DNA of 48,425 bases, taken from NCBI GenBank assembly GCA_015233565.1, contig JADFXM010000054.1, positions 1-48,425 of the forward strand. The letters run 5' to 3'. Below are positions 33,157-42,585 of this stretch, piece by piece (within the stretch, counting starts at the first letter, position 1; each line of letters begins with the position of its first letter). Below the pieces are notes generated by a model. It was not told where the DNA came from and searched no databases. It saw nothing but the letters and a program-made list of their open reading frames with translations. The DNA is from Candidatus Rifleibacteriota bacterium. Lineage in GTDB: Bacteria > Muiribacteriota > Ozemobacteria > Ozemobacterales > Ozemobacteraceae. The position numbers and the translations under genes are program-made.

Positions 33157-36100
33157 ATGAAACCATTGAAACGCCTTTACCCCTTTCTTCTCCCTTTATT
33201 CCTGACAATAATTCCCAGCATTATTTTGTTCTTTGAATCGAAAGCCCTTTCGGAAAAGGAAAAAATCGACCAGAGAGCGCGAAGGCTTGAGGGGATATCT
33301 AGTTTTCGCGAGCGTTTTCAGGAAATGACTTCTTTTGAATTCTGGGTTGAAGAGACTTCCCGGCGCCTTGATGTGGCTCTTCACAGGCTTCCTGAAGGTG
33401 TTTTCCAGACCCCGTCTGATCTCCAGAAAGAAATTCTTCCGGCGCTCTTGAGAGTTCTTCCAAAGGGCATTCCTCAACCGAAAATTTGGGCTTTTTATCT
33501 TAATGAAACCGGACCGACTTCAAATGTTTGTTTGTTATCTGAAAATGGCCTCGAAAACACTTTTCAGGCTTTTTTTAAGAGCCTGTTTCGACTGATTAAC
33601 GAAAATTATTTTGGGGTTTCTGATTCCATAAAATCTTTTGTAACCTCGGAAAAAATTCGAGCCTTATTTGGCACTGGAAGCTCACTTGAACTTTTTACTC
33701 CCTCATTTCGAGGAAAACCTTTCAGTGTTGTTTTCCAGCGAAACATGCGGACAGCTGTGTGGAATTTGCTTCTTAAAGACGGAAAACCTTTTGCCGGCTA
33801 TATGCTTTTGTTTCCTGCATCTCCGAAGCAGGATGAATTGGCGCTTAAAGCGACCTTTAACAATTGGCCCAGCTCTTTTAAGCGTTTGGGAATCTGGCCA
33901 GGTTTTTATTCCATTCCTGGCTCTGCGAGTGAGAATTCAACGGCAGAAATTAAGCTTCATCCCTGCGCAGACAGAATTGAGACGCGCATTATTGCATCAA
34001 AATTGGCGAAGTCTCTTTTTATTCTGCCGGCAACAGACTCGGAAACACTTGGAAACACTCGGTTTTTGTCTGTTCCAACTAATGACCGCGAGAACAATCA
34101 GAACCTAAACAGCGATTGGACGTCCCTTCCCATTAATATTGGCCAATTTTTTGAATCAGAAAAATGGACTATTTATCCCACTCCATTGAATCCGATTCTT
34201 GGAAAGATAGGCCTTTTAATAGAAAGATCTCGACCGAAAAAGTCTAATCTGCTGCTCAGTTTTTACTCGTTGTACAAGATGGTCTTGGTCCTAATTTGGG
34301 TCCCATTTCTGATTTACAGGGGGTTGGGTGGAACAAGACCCTGGCTTGGAATTAAAAGCATTCTTGCGCTTTGGTTTATTGCGCTTATCGCGACTCCGCT
34401 AACCATGGCTTTTTGCACTCAGGAGCGACTGAAAAGCGCTCGTTCTACAACTATGAAAACTGCCGTTCAAAAGGCATTGACAGAACTGGGGAATAAAATC
34501 GAAAGCGGGATTTCAGAACTGGATACAAAAGCCTGGCGCTATTGCCATGATCTGACATCTTCTTCTGAATTGCCCGATGCTCTCGAAAAATCGCGGCGGA
34601 ATCCGGCTTTTAAAGATGAGATTATGGAGAAAATCCTTCAGGGATTCAGAAAAATAGGTTTGACTCCTGTTTTGATCGACATTATTGGCCCTGATGGATT
34701 CGAGATTCTTTGGAATGATTTTTCGTTACAAGCGGAATTGGTTAATAAGGTTGCAGAATTTCTCTGCTCCCTGGTTGCAGAAATATTCGGAAAGGAAATT
34801 CCTGGTTGGAAGACCTCTTCTATTGCAAAGATGCACAAATTTTCAAATTTGATTCCCAATGACTGGGCTTCGAATTTACCTCAAACTGCAAACATTTTGC
34901 ATAATTACTTCATGGGAAACAAAAGGACAACTCGTTTTTGTAACAGACTTTTTAAGAAGGATAAACTTGTTGGTTTTGCTAATTTCATCTGGAACCAGAA
35001 TGAAGCTCAGCGTAAGTATCTGAAGGAGGCAATTCCAACAACATATCTCGAAATCTCCAAAGATTCCAGGACAACTGTTAACTTAAAGGATTTTTTGATC
35101 GAAGGTTCTTTTAGCCAATTAAGTCCGTATTTAGGGGCTTTGGAAAAAGATGCTGAAGGCTATAAGATTATTGCTGAAGCGGGTTCCCGAGATGCTGTTC
35201 TCGAAGCACAAAAGCGTCTGAATATCCGGTCCAATGTTGTGGCTCATGTTGACAGGAGTGAAGTGATCATCAAGAGCCGGAAGATGCCTGGAATGGCTTT
35301 TGTTGCGGGTGTGTTTATGGAGCCGCTAATTTCAGCTTTGGAGCGGAAAAGAAATCAAAGTATTTTTGCGCTATTATTCATATCCATTTTTGCGTTGGCA
35401 GGTGCTTATAGCCTGTCATCATGGATGGGCGAGCCTATCCGACAAATGGTTTTTGCACTTAATAGAGCTGCAAGGGGCGATTATCAGAGCAGAATAACCC
35501 AAAAACGCGGTGATGAAATCGAGTCTGCGGGTAAGACTCTTGACAAGCTCACCGCGATATTAAAAGAGCGCGAAATGATGGGACGTTTCGTATCCAATCA
35601 GGTTCTTGAAACCATAATTTCAGGTGGAGCGACACTAAAATGGAAACCACGTCTGATTGAGGCAGTTGCTTTGGTTTCGGATATTCGCGATTTTACACCC
35701 TTGTCGGAAGCTAATTCTCCTGAAGCAATGTTTTCTCTGATTAACAAGCATATTCAGGTTATGACAGAAGTAATCAAGCGTCATGGCGGTGATATCGAAC
35801 GTTTCATCGGCGATGCCATTCAGGCCATTTTTCTTTCGAACCACTCGTCAGGTATTGACTCTGTCAAAAGAGCAATTGCAGCCTCCCTCGAAATGACTCA
35901 TGAAATGAAGAAAATCAATGAGGAACGCACAAAACAGGATTTATTCAACTATAAAATCGGAATAGGGTTGGAAAAAGGCGCTCTTGTTGCAGGGATGATC
36001 GGAGATGAGAAAGTAAAACTCGACATGGTTTTCCTTGGCACTCCAATGACTATGGCGGCTGAGTTGGAAAATATTTCCAAGGTTGGAAAAGCCTCCAGAA

Positions 36101-39100
36101 TTGTTTGTTCCGGGGCTTTTCGCTCAGATTCAAAAGAAGTGGTTTCTTTTCTTCCAATTTATGATAACCGGTTTGGTACCACCTGGGAGATATCAGATTA
36201 CGATGCTTTGATAGCTTCCTCATGCCAAGAGAATGATTCTGGAAAAAACATTAAGGTAATTCCTTCCCCGAAAAATACTTCTAATAGCCAATTTGGGGTG
36301 AGTGTTTCGAAAAAACAGATAAATCATTCGCTGGGAAAAGGAATGGCTCTCTTTTTCCTTTGGACTTTACCAATCATTTTTATGTGGTCACTTTTTGATT
36401 CAATGAAAAGGGATGCTGTAAAAAATCAAAGTTCCAAATTTAATTCCATTTTATCCGATGAAATGAAACAGCTTTCCAAATGCATTGATCCTCAGTTTCA
36501 GATTGCAGAATTCCTTCAGTTTCGAATGAAAGAGGCAACAGAAAATCTGAAAGAACCCCATAATGATATTTCCGCTTTTGAAAATAAAATGGGTGAATTG
36601 GTGAAGTTATTTCCAAAAATGAGCTGGTACTGTTTTAAAAACCCTTTTAAGAAAGTTGTTTTTTTTCCCGCGAGTTTTCAATATGCAATGCTTGACTTGG
36701 CAGAAGTTTTTTTCGGAATATTTTGCAAACCTTTTGGAGGTTCCTTTAAGGAAGGAGTGTATTTACCAACTTTCTGCAGTCCCCTTTCTTATGATTGGTT
36801 TTCCTTTGGTGGAAAGGACAGAGGCCTCGATATTGAGGAAGCAAAGATTTTCTTTGAGATCCTCATGACCTCTTTTTTTACCCGATCAAAGTTGCAAAGT
36901 GTATATGAGAAGCATGATTTTACAAAATGGAATAATTTCATTCAGGATGGAAGATTTGATCAATTTTCTTTCGAAGCACTCGCATTTCCATTCGCAACGC
37001 AGATTTTCGACAAGCCTGGTTATTTTACTTGGTTTCCTATCGATTATTTCTTCGTATCACCAAAGGACAAAGACAAGATTCCAAATCCATTTTGGAAGAA
37101 ATTTTTCACAAAAGAAATCCGTTGTTTTGTGGAGTCGGGAATGTTTATGTTTTTTGAGTCTTCGGATTTTTCTTTAAAAAGTGGAATGAAGTGCTTCGTC
37201 GAAAATCTTGCAAAACGGGGATTTCTCGCTGGTATTTCAGTGAAAACTGAAAAGGGGTTTATTTCAGAGACTAATTCTGAAATCCAAAATCTAAAAACGA
37301 TAAGGGATTTTCTTTTAAAAGAAAAGCCTTATTTTCCAGAGAAAGAGACAAAATCGTTTTATCAAAGCGTTGCTTGTATCAACACCGACAATGCATTCAG
37401 GGTATTTTTGGCTTTGCCAAAACGAACAGATGACGGAAAATTTTCAAACTTAAGTGTTTTAATCAGTATTTTTAGTGCAATCTGGCTTTTTATTGGTTTC
37501 TATTTCACCGTTAGGGTGGGAGTTTTTGGCTATCATTCAGGAATAAGCCTGAAAAGCCAATTATTTTCTGTTATATTTTTGATTTTAGCTCAAATTCTGC
37601 TGTTCAATATTTTTTCGGAGGAGCTGGTTTATCATGAGAATTGCGATATCCAAATTGAACGTCTGAAAACCCGATTGGTTGAAAATCTGTCAGGTATTGA
37701 TTGGGCCAGAGAAATTCAATTATCCGGCTTTTGCCAAATCCTGAATAAGCTTTTTGACTCAAAATCGTTTTTGAAGGAATTGGAAAGTTTTTCAAAAGCT
37801 TCGCTTGTAAAAGTTAAGCGAAAAAGCTGGAAAATGGTTCAAGATCTCCTGAAGACTTCCTTGAAAAATGGAAATTGTTTGACTCATTTGCAGCTTAATG
37901 GCCGAAACCTATTTTCGCTGGAGCACCCAAATGGATTAATCGATTTTTCAAAAAAAATTTGGATGCTTAATTTTCAATTGTCTGATTCCCAATTTCTTGA
38001 GAATTATTCCAAAGATTATTTCCCCCCGTTATTAACCCAAAGCAAATCAAAAAAGATGGTCAATTCTTCGATAATTGAGGAAATAAGGACCACTTCTTTG
38101 CTGGTTACTCCTGCTGAAGTTATTGCGCGTATGTTGAATTCTCCGCATTCCCTTTCCCGAGTCTTATTAGCGGGTGAAAGGGAGAGTTATGTATATCACC
38201 GGTTGCTTCTCCGAAAGAAAGAACCTTTCTTTTTTGCTACGTGCTCTTTTTCGGCAGATTCTCTTGATAGAGACATCATGCAGTATTCCTTTCAGAACGC
38301 AAACTCCGAAATTGGTTTTGAAAATCGTAAAAACCCAATCTGGAAATATGTTTTTCCTTTTTCTGTTTGGATTAACAACAAGTCTGAACCAGACTTCAGG
38401 CTTATCCCAATGTATTCATTTAATGATTTTGAACGAGCCCTTTGTAGCAAACGTGCTGATTTATCAGAACTTCCGGTTTTTCGAACGGTTGGAACAGAGG
38501 AAAACCAGTCATTGGAAGTTTTTAAAACCGGACACTTTATGACCGACAGAATTTTGTCTGGTTCCGCCCCACTTGGTTATTTCCTGTCTTTGCAGGAACT
38601 GGCTATGAAATACCGTTATTTGCTTTCATGGTTTGTGTTTCTATTGGGGGGATTTCTTTCCATAAAAATTGCGCGTTCTTTTCTTAAACCTCTTGAAGAG
38701 CTTGAAATATCCGCAGAAAGAATAATGTCAGAGGACTTCTCAACTCGACTTCCGGAATACGGACAGATTGAGTTTAAGGACCTTGCACAGTCTTTCAACA
38801 GGATGGCAGTGGGTGTTTACGAGCGCGATCGGCTAAAACGGTTTGTTTCAGAAGCAGTTCAACTTGCTGCAAAGGATGAATTGCAGGAAACTCTTGCTGT
38901 TAAAGGAGAATGCATTGAAGTGACGGTTTTATTCTCAACTTTATCCAATTTCAAGAAACAAATTGGATTGGTTGATCCCGAGATATTGATCAGAAGGCTG
39001 AACAAATTCCTTTCATTGATGTCTCGTATTGTTAGAAAGAATGGTGGAGAGATTGAAAAATTTATCGGGGATAAAATCCTAGCGGTTTTCCACCCCAGAA

Positions 39101-39537
39101 AACTAGGAAGTTTAGAATTGACGACTCTTGCGGCGATTAAAACCGCTCAACAGATGGAAGACGAAATGGCTAAACTGCATGATAGTTTCTACGGAGCGCT
39201 GGGTATTGGAATAGTTACAGGTCCGGTTATTGCCGGTATAATGGGTGCTTCCACCATGCGGAGTGAGTATACTGTTCTGGGGGACACAGTAAATCTGGCT
39301 TCCAGGCTGTGCGATCTCGCAATACTTCTTGACAGTGATGGAAAGCCGATAAATCGTTCCGGAGACGGGCGCGGCGGAATTGTTGTTGAGAAGGCAACTT
39401 TTGAAGCTCTTCCAAAAGACAATGAAAGATTATGGAAAAGGTTCATTTTTCCCGATCTTCCACCCATAAAAGGCAAAACCCGTGATGTAAAAGCTTATTT
39501 TGAAAGCGCTGAAAGCTCCCACCCTCTCAAAATCTGA
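33157..39537 (+). CDS. tandem-duplicated membrane class III adenylate cyclase with complementary active-site halves
   Basis: The 2126-residue protein is two similar halves. Half 1: TM (8-27), periplasmic domain, two TMs (about 370-388, 400-420), second periplasmic domain, TM (735-753), HAMP (about 754-806), cyclase 1 (about 830-1010). Half 2 repeats this with TMs at about 1062-1080, 1432-1452, 1466-1486 and 1821-1839, HAMP (1840-1892) and cyclase 2 (1920-2120). Cyclase 1 keeps both metal Asp (D842 in SDIRDFT, D886 in IGDAI) but has R882, T965 and E969 where Lys, Asn and Arg are expected. Cyclase 2 has T1928 for the first metal Asp, keeps D1972, and has K1968, T2039, N2046 and R2050. One complete composite site is inferred, making cAMP (Lys/Thr pair). 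The ATG lacks a Shine-Dalgarno; the first TM fixes the start. Confidence 0.92.
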   Translation: MKPLKRLYPFLLPLFLTIIPSIILFFESKALSEKEKIDQRARRLEGISSFRERFQEMTSFEFWVEETSRRLDVALHRLPEGVFQTPSDLQKEILPALLRVLPKGIPQPKIWAFYLNETGPTSNVCLLSENGLENTFQAFFKSLFRLINENYFGVSDSIKSFVTSEKIRALFGTGSSLELFTPSFRGKPFSVVFQRNMRTAVWNLLLKDGKPFAGYMLLFPASPKQDELALKATFNNWPSSFKRLGIWPGFYSIPGSASENSTAEIKLHPCADRIETRIIASKLAKSLFILPATDSETLGNTRFLSVPTNDRENNQNLNSDWTSLPINIGQFFESEKWTIYPTPLNPILGKIGLLIERSRPKKSNLLLSFYSLYKMVLVLIWVPFLIYRGLGGTRPWLGIKSILALWFIALIATPLTMAFCTQERLKSARSTTMKTAVQKALTELGNKIESGISELDTKAWRYCHDLTSSSELPDALEKSRRNPAFKDEIMEKILQGFRKIGLTPVLIDIIGPDGFEILWNDFSLQAELVNKVAEFLCSLVAEIFGKEIPGWKTSSIAKMHKFSNLIPNDWASNLPQTANILHNYFMGNKRTTRFCNRLFKKDKLVGFANFIWNQNEAQRKYLKEAIPTTYLEISKDSRTTVNLKDFLIEGSFSQLSPYLGALEKDAEGYKIIAEAGSRDAVLEAQKRLNIRSNVVAHVDRSEVIIKSRKMPGMAFVAGVFMEPLISALERKRNQSIFALLFISIFALAGAYSLSSWMGEPIRQMVFALNRAARGDYQSRITQKRGDEIESAGKTLDKLTAILKEREMMGRFVSNQVLETIISGGATLKWKPRLIEAVALVSDIRDFTPLSEANSPEAMFSLINKHIQVMTEVIKRHGGDIERFIGDAIQAIFLSNHSSGIDSVKRAIAASLEMTHEMKKINEERTKQDLFNYKIGIGLEKGALVAGMIGDEKVKLDMVFLGTPMTMAAELENISKVGKASRIVCSGAFRSDSKEVVSFLPIYDNRFGTTWEISDYDALIASSCQENDSGKNIKVIPSPKNTSNSQFGVSVSKKQINHSLGKGMALFFLWTLPIIFMWSLFDSMKRDAVKNQSSKFNSILSDEMKQLSKCIDPQFQIAEFLQFRMKEATENLKEPHNDISAFENKMGELVKLFPKMSWYCFKNPFKKVVFFPASFQYAMLDLAEVFFGIFCKPFGGSFKEGVYLPTFCSPLSYDWFSFGGKDRGLDIEEAKIFFEILMTSFFTRSKLQSVYEKHDFTKWNNFIQDGRFDQFSFEALAFPFATQIFDKPGYFTWFPIDYFFVSPKDKDKIPNPFWKKFFTKEIRCFVESGMFMFFESSDFSLKSGMKCFVENLAKRGFLAGISVKTEKGFISETNSEIQNLKTIRDFLLKEKPYFPEKETKSFYQSVACINTDNAFRVFLALPKRTDDGKFSNLSVLISIFSAIWLFIGFYFTVRVGVFGYHSGISLKSQLFSVIFLILAQILLFNIFSEELVYHENCDIQIERLKTRLVENLSGIDWAREIQLSGFCQILNKLFDSKSFLKELESFSKASLVKVKRKSWKMVQDLLKTSLKNGNCLTHLQLNGRNLFSLEHPNGLIDFSKKIWMLNFQLSDSQFLENYSKDYFPPLLTQSKSKKMVNSSIIEEIRTTSLLVTPAEVIARMLNSPHSLSRVLLAGERESYVYHRLLLRKKEPFFFATCSFSADSLDRDIMQYSFQNANSEIGFENRKNPIWKYVFPFSVWINNKSEPDFRLIPMYSFNDFERALCSKRADLSELPVFRTVGTEENQSLEVFKTGHFMTDRILSGSAPLGYFLSLQELAMKYRYLLSWFVFLLGGFLSIKIARSFLKPLEELEISAERIMSEDFSTRLPEYGQIEFKDLAQSFNRMAVGVYERDRLKRFVSEAVQLAAKDELQETLAVKGECIEVTVLFSTLSNFKKQIGLVDPEILIRRLNKFLSLMSRIVRKNGGEIEKFIGDKILAVFHPRKLGSLELTTLAAIKTAQQMEDEMAKLHDSFYGALGIGIVTGPVIAGIMGASTMRSEYTVLGDTVNLASRLCDLAILLDSDGKPINRSGDGRGGIVVEKATFEALPKDNERLWKRFIFPDLPPIKGKTRDVKAYFESAESSHPLKI

Positions 39538-39549
39538 AAAAATAACATT

Positions 39550-39798
39550 TTGAGCCTGCTACATAAATCCAATTCTGCTCAAAGTACTGATAGTGAGATT
39601 GGCTTTTGTTGGGTGCTACAGGAAAGTACCCCCCCCCCTATTTATGCATATTACAATGTTGCTGATCAGGTTGTTGCCGGATTTTCCAAAAAAGAGTGCG
39701 AGTTGCTTATTTCGCTTCTTCGGCGAGTGTTTGAAAATCTCGAAACGATGGACCAGACAAGGAATGATGACCTTAGCGGGAATGCACCAGAACCTTAA
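39550..39798 (+). pseudogene. C-terminal remnant of a MarR-type regulator, preceded by a C10 tract
   Basis: The segment reading IYAYYNVADQVVAGFSKKEC and ELLISLLRRVFENLE has the pattern of the C-terminal dimerisation helices of MarR regulators. The winged-helix DNA-binding part is absent. A run of ten C (39629-39638) lies just upstream of the recognisable part and may mark the break. The TTG start is nominal and lies 12 bases after the cyclase stop. Confidence 0.4.
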
Positions 39799-39912
39799 GA
39801 GGGCCTCTAAATTTTGGAGGGTTCGGGGAGGGAAATCCCCAGAACGATGTCATACTGGTCCCCATTGGTTCGACGCACGGGGACGGCTTTTGGCAATTCC
39901 ATTTAGCCCGAA

Positions 39913-40284
39913 TCAAGGAAGAAGACCGGAAAAATCATGTGTCCCGTTACGCAAAGGGAGGGGTTTCACCCAAAGCGCTTCATTCACTTCAAACGTCCGA
40001 TACAGGTGTGGAAACAAGGCGCCACCTCGGGAAGGTTCCCATTTCAGGAGCTCCCCCAATCGGTCCCCTTCGAGCGCAGCTAGCATCAGGTCATCCTGAC
40101 CCGCAAAATGTCTGGCCGCTGTTTCTCGTATGGTTTCGGGGGATGAGAGGTGAATGAAGCCATCGGCGAGGTCGATGGGGGCGCCAACGAACAAGCCGCT
40201 TTTTTCGGCTTCATTCCACTGGCTGGCAGTTAAGATCTTGTACACCAGCATTTCTTCTCGGTCGCTCCCTGGAAGGGTATCCAC
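39913..40284 (-). CDS. DUF952 family protein
   Basis: The 123-residue protein has the characteristic YKILTASQWNEAEKSGLFVG, then PIDLADGFIHLSSPETIRET, HFAGQDDLMLAALE, and LKWEPSRGGALFPHLYRTFE. DUF952 members are small single-domain proteins, structurally glutathione-S-transferase-N- or ADP-ribosyltransferase-like in some reports, with no proven function. GTG at 40284 has AAGGAG and AGGCGG upstream; an ATG 12 codons inside is possible. It follows the AMP-ligase on the same strand by about 76 bp and may share its transcript. G+C is higher than in the core genes. Confidence 0.85.
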   Translation of the reverse strand: MDTLPGSDREEMLVYKILTASQWNEAEKSGLFVGAPIDLADGFIHLSSPETIRETAARHFAGQDDLMLAALEGDRLGELLKWEPSRGGALFPHLYRTFEVNEALWVKPLPLRNGTHDFSGLLP

Positions 40285-40360
40285 AACCGCCTTGTCTCCT
40301 TACTCACAAAGTCAGGGACAAGACGGTTCGGTTTGTTCGATCTTTTCTCCGCGTCAGCTG

Positions 40361-42097
40361 TTACAGCAAACCGGCCTGTTTCAATTCGTTACGGAGAATG
40401 CCATACTCGACCTTAGAGCGATGCCGCAGATCCATGGGAATGTCCGGATGGAAAATCACCTGATCCACTGGGATTCCATTCTTGCCCATGACCCGTCGAA
40501 TCTCGGCTTCTCGTTCGGCGCAAAGTTTTCCGTTCTTGATGTCGGCGGTGTCCTTTGGTGCGACTACACAGACGGTCTTTTCGCCGAGCTTTTTGTCGGG
40601 AACGCCGAGATAGGCGGCCAACCGGGTGTAGGGTTGGCGCTTCAATACGACTTCTGCTTGCACGGGGAAGAGATACTTCCCTTCACGCTCGATAACGTTG
40701 TGAATACGTCCGACAATCCAGACGTTCCCCCGCTCGTCGAGGCGCCCGAGATCACCCGTTCTGTGCCACACGATGTCGTTGTGGTCGCGAATCTTCGATG
40801 TCCTGAAGGCTTCGGGATTGTTGAAATACACACGGCAGACATGCTCACCGGCGACCAGCAATTCACCAACGCTTCCCCGCGGAACCTCGAGCCCGGCCCA
40901 TTGTTCGTCTGAAGAGATGTCGATGGGACCACGCACGATTTTAATGAACTTAAACTGCAGTCCATCGGCGAAGTGGCCCACGTTAACGCCAGCATCAACG
41001 AGCTCGGGATCGTCCTCAGTGACGCTACGTTGAGCGAGCATCTCCTTGCCCGAGATGTGTGCCATCGGCTCTGCTTCGGTAGAACCGAACATTACGACGA
41101 GCTCCGCGTTAGGCGCAATCCTCGTGAATTCCTCCACGACGTCACGCGACACGGCGGCACCACCGGCTGCGACACGACGCAACCCGGGAAGAGTCTCGCC
41201 CTTCTCTATGCAATATTTGTTCAACCCGTTAAGCAACGAGGGGTTCAGGGTGAGGGTGGTAATTCCCTCCCCCTTGATTTGTGTGAAGAGTATGTATGCA
41301 TCATTGTCCGCCGGTTCTGCCACGTTGATGGCTGGCAGAATGGTGGTCACCCCAGCCGCGAGATTGTTCAACGAGAAGATAGGAAAGACCGGCAGGTCAA
41401 GGTCGCTCTCCTCATAAGGCAGACAGGCGCTGATGGCGTAATGTTGCGCGGCAAGGAATCGATGTGAACGGTCAGCCCCTTTGGGCGTTCCGGACGAACC
41501 GGTGGTGAAAGTGATGAGCGCGGTGTGCTCTTGCTCGACCGGAATCGGTTCCGCCACCTCGGGTGTTTCGAGAAGTTCTTCGAAGCGGGCAGTCCACGTT
41601 TTCGTGCAAGGCCCCATGTTGATTTTTATCGGAATGGCTTCGAGGGCAGGTTGCCCCTTCCCCATACCAAAACCACGCTCACCTGACAACCAGGCTTTAG
41701 GTTTGCAGAGGTCGGCAACGTAGCCGAGTTGATCTGCCCGTGCAAAAGAATCCAGGAAAATGCACCTGGCCCCCAACATCTGGAAGGCGAACATTCCAGC
41801 GTAGAGCCACGGAATCATGGGAACATACACCAGTGCACTATCGCCCTTTTTGATACCGAGCTTTTTGTAGCCGGCGGCCACATGGACAACCATGTCGTAG
41901 ATGTTTTTGTAGGTGAATGGGTCGTGTTGCAGCGTCCGGGAAAACGGGTTGTAATCGAACCACAACTTGTTCTTTGTGTTTACCCATTTCATACAGACTC
42001 TGTCGGGATGCTTCTGGTAGTGTTCCTGGAGGAAGAAGAAACAGTTGTTACGCAAACTTTCGTTCCCGATGTCATAACCAATCTTTGGTAGCGCCAT
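40361..42097 (-). CDS. AMP-forming acyl-adenylate synthetase (ANL superfamily)
   Basis: This 578-residue enzyme activates a carboxylic acid, probably a fatty acid, as its adenylate. The P-loop-like A3 motif FTTGSSGTPKGADRSH (about residues 197-212), the A5 region MFGSTEAEP, the A7 HRTGDLGRLDERGNVWIVGR with the hinge, and the C-terminal RHRSKVEYGIL with a candidate catalytic Lys are visible. The overall style (GADRSHRFLAAQH) recalls OleC-type ligases of olefin synthesis, but no oleA, oleB or oleD is nearby, so that role is not supported. The ATG at 42097 is chosen over 42160 because AAGGAG lies six bases upstream. Its base composition is richer in G+C than that of the core genes. Confidence 0.9.
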   Translation of the reverse strand: MALPKIGYDIGNESLRNNCFFFLQEHYQKHPDRVCMKWVNTKNKLWFDYNPFSRTLQHDPFTYKNIYDMVVHVAAGYKKLGIKKGDSALVYVPMIPWLYAGMFAFQMLGARCIFLDSFARADQLGYVADLCKPKAWLSGERGFGMGKGQPALEAIPIKINMGPCTKTWTARFEELLETPEVAEPIPVEQEHTALITFTTGSSGTPKGADRSHRFLAAQHYAISACLPYEESDLDLPVFPIFSLNNLAAGVTTILPAINVAEPADNDAYILFTQIKGEGITTLTLNPSLLNGLNKYCIEKGETLPGLRRVAAGGAAVSRDVVEEFTRIAPNAELVVMFGSTEAEPMAHISGKEMLAQRSVTEDDPELVDAGVNVGHFADGLQFKFIKIVRGPIDISSDEQWAGLEVPRGSVGELLVAGEHVCRVYFNNPEAFRTSKIRDHNDIVWHRTGDLGRLDERGNVWIVGRIHNVIEREGKYLFPVQAEVVLKRQPYTRLAAYLGVPDKKLGEKTVCVVAPKDTADIKNGKLCAEREAEIRRVMGKNGIPVDQVIFHPDIPMDLRHRSKVEYGILRNELKQAGLL

Positions 42098-42585
42098 TGT
42101 CGACTCCTTACCGGTCGATGAAGTCGAATCACCCGACCGAATTCTTCGCTGTGGGTTCACAACCGAGCGTTCCCGCGACGTTGATCCCCACTACTCTCTC
42201 AGGTTCGCACTATTGTTCCTGAGTATCTGTAGGCACATGCGAACCAGCACGGATAAGAATGTGATTGTACTAATAAAGGGTACCACCTTTTTGTTTCTTG
42301 CGCAAGACAACTTTTTTTTGAATTTGGGAAGGCGCTCACCGCTTGGAATATTCCCTCTGACGGAATTGGGGGTTTCCTTCATGGTTGCGATCATTGGAAA
42401 ATTGATCAACAACCTCTGCTTATTGGTATCAACCTTCCCCGCAATTCATGGTATTCATCAGGCAACTCGTATTCTTGTGAACCAGGGTCGGATAAGAGAA
42501 AAGCCAGGCCAATGGCCGAAAAAAATGGAAAACTCGAATCCAAAGATTCTTAAATACTGCAAATTTTAATTAAGGAGGCAAACAA
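42098..42585. other. intergenic region, no gene supported
   Basis: A 118-codon plus-strand ORF (42213-42569) and a 73-codon minus-strand ORF overlap, but neither has a ribosome binding site or family pattern. The upstream region of the AMP-ligase lies here. Confidence 0.35.

Noticed and set aside
32939..33160. 73-codon ORF in the cyclase leader
   Set aside because: It begins inside the predicted -35 element and shows no protein-like pattern; a leader peptide is possible but unsupported.
42213..42569. 118-codon plus-strand ORF upstream of the AMP-ligase
   Set aside because: A weak non-ATG start, no ribosome binding site and no similarity pattern; likely chance.
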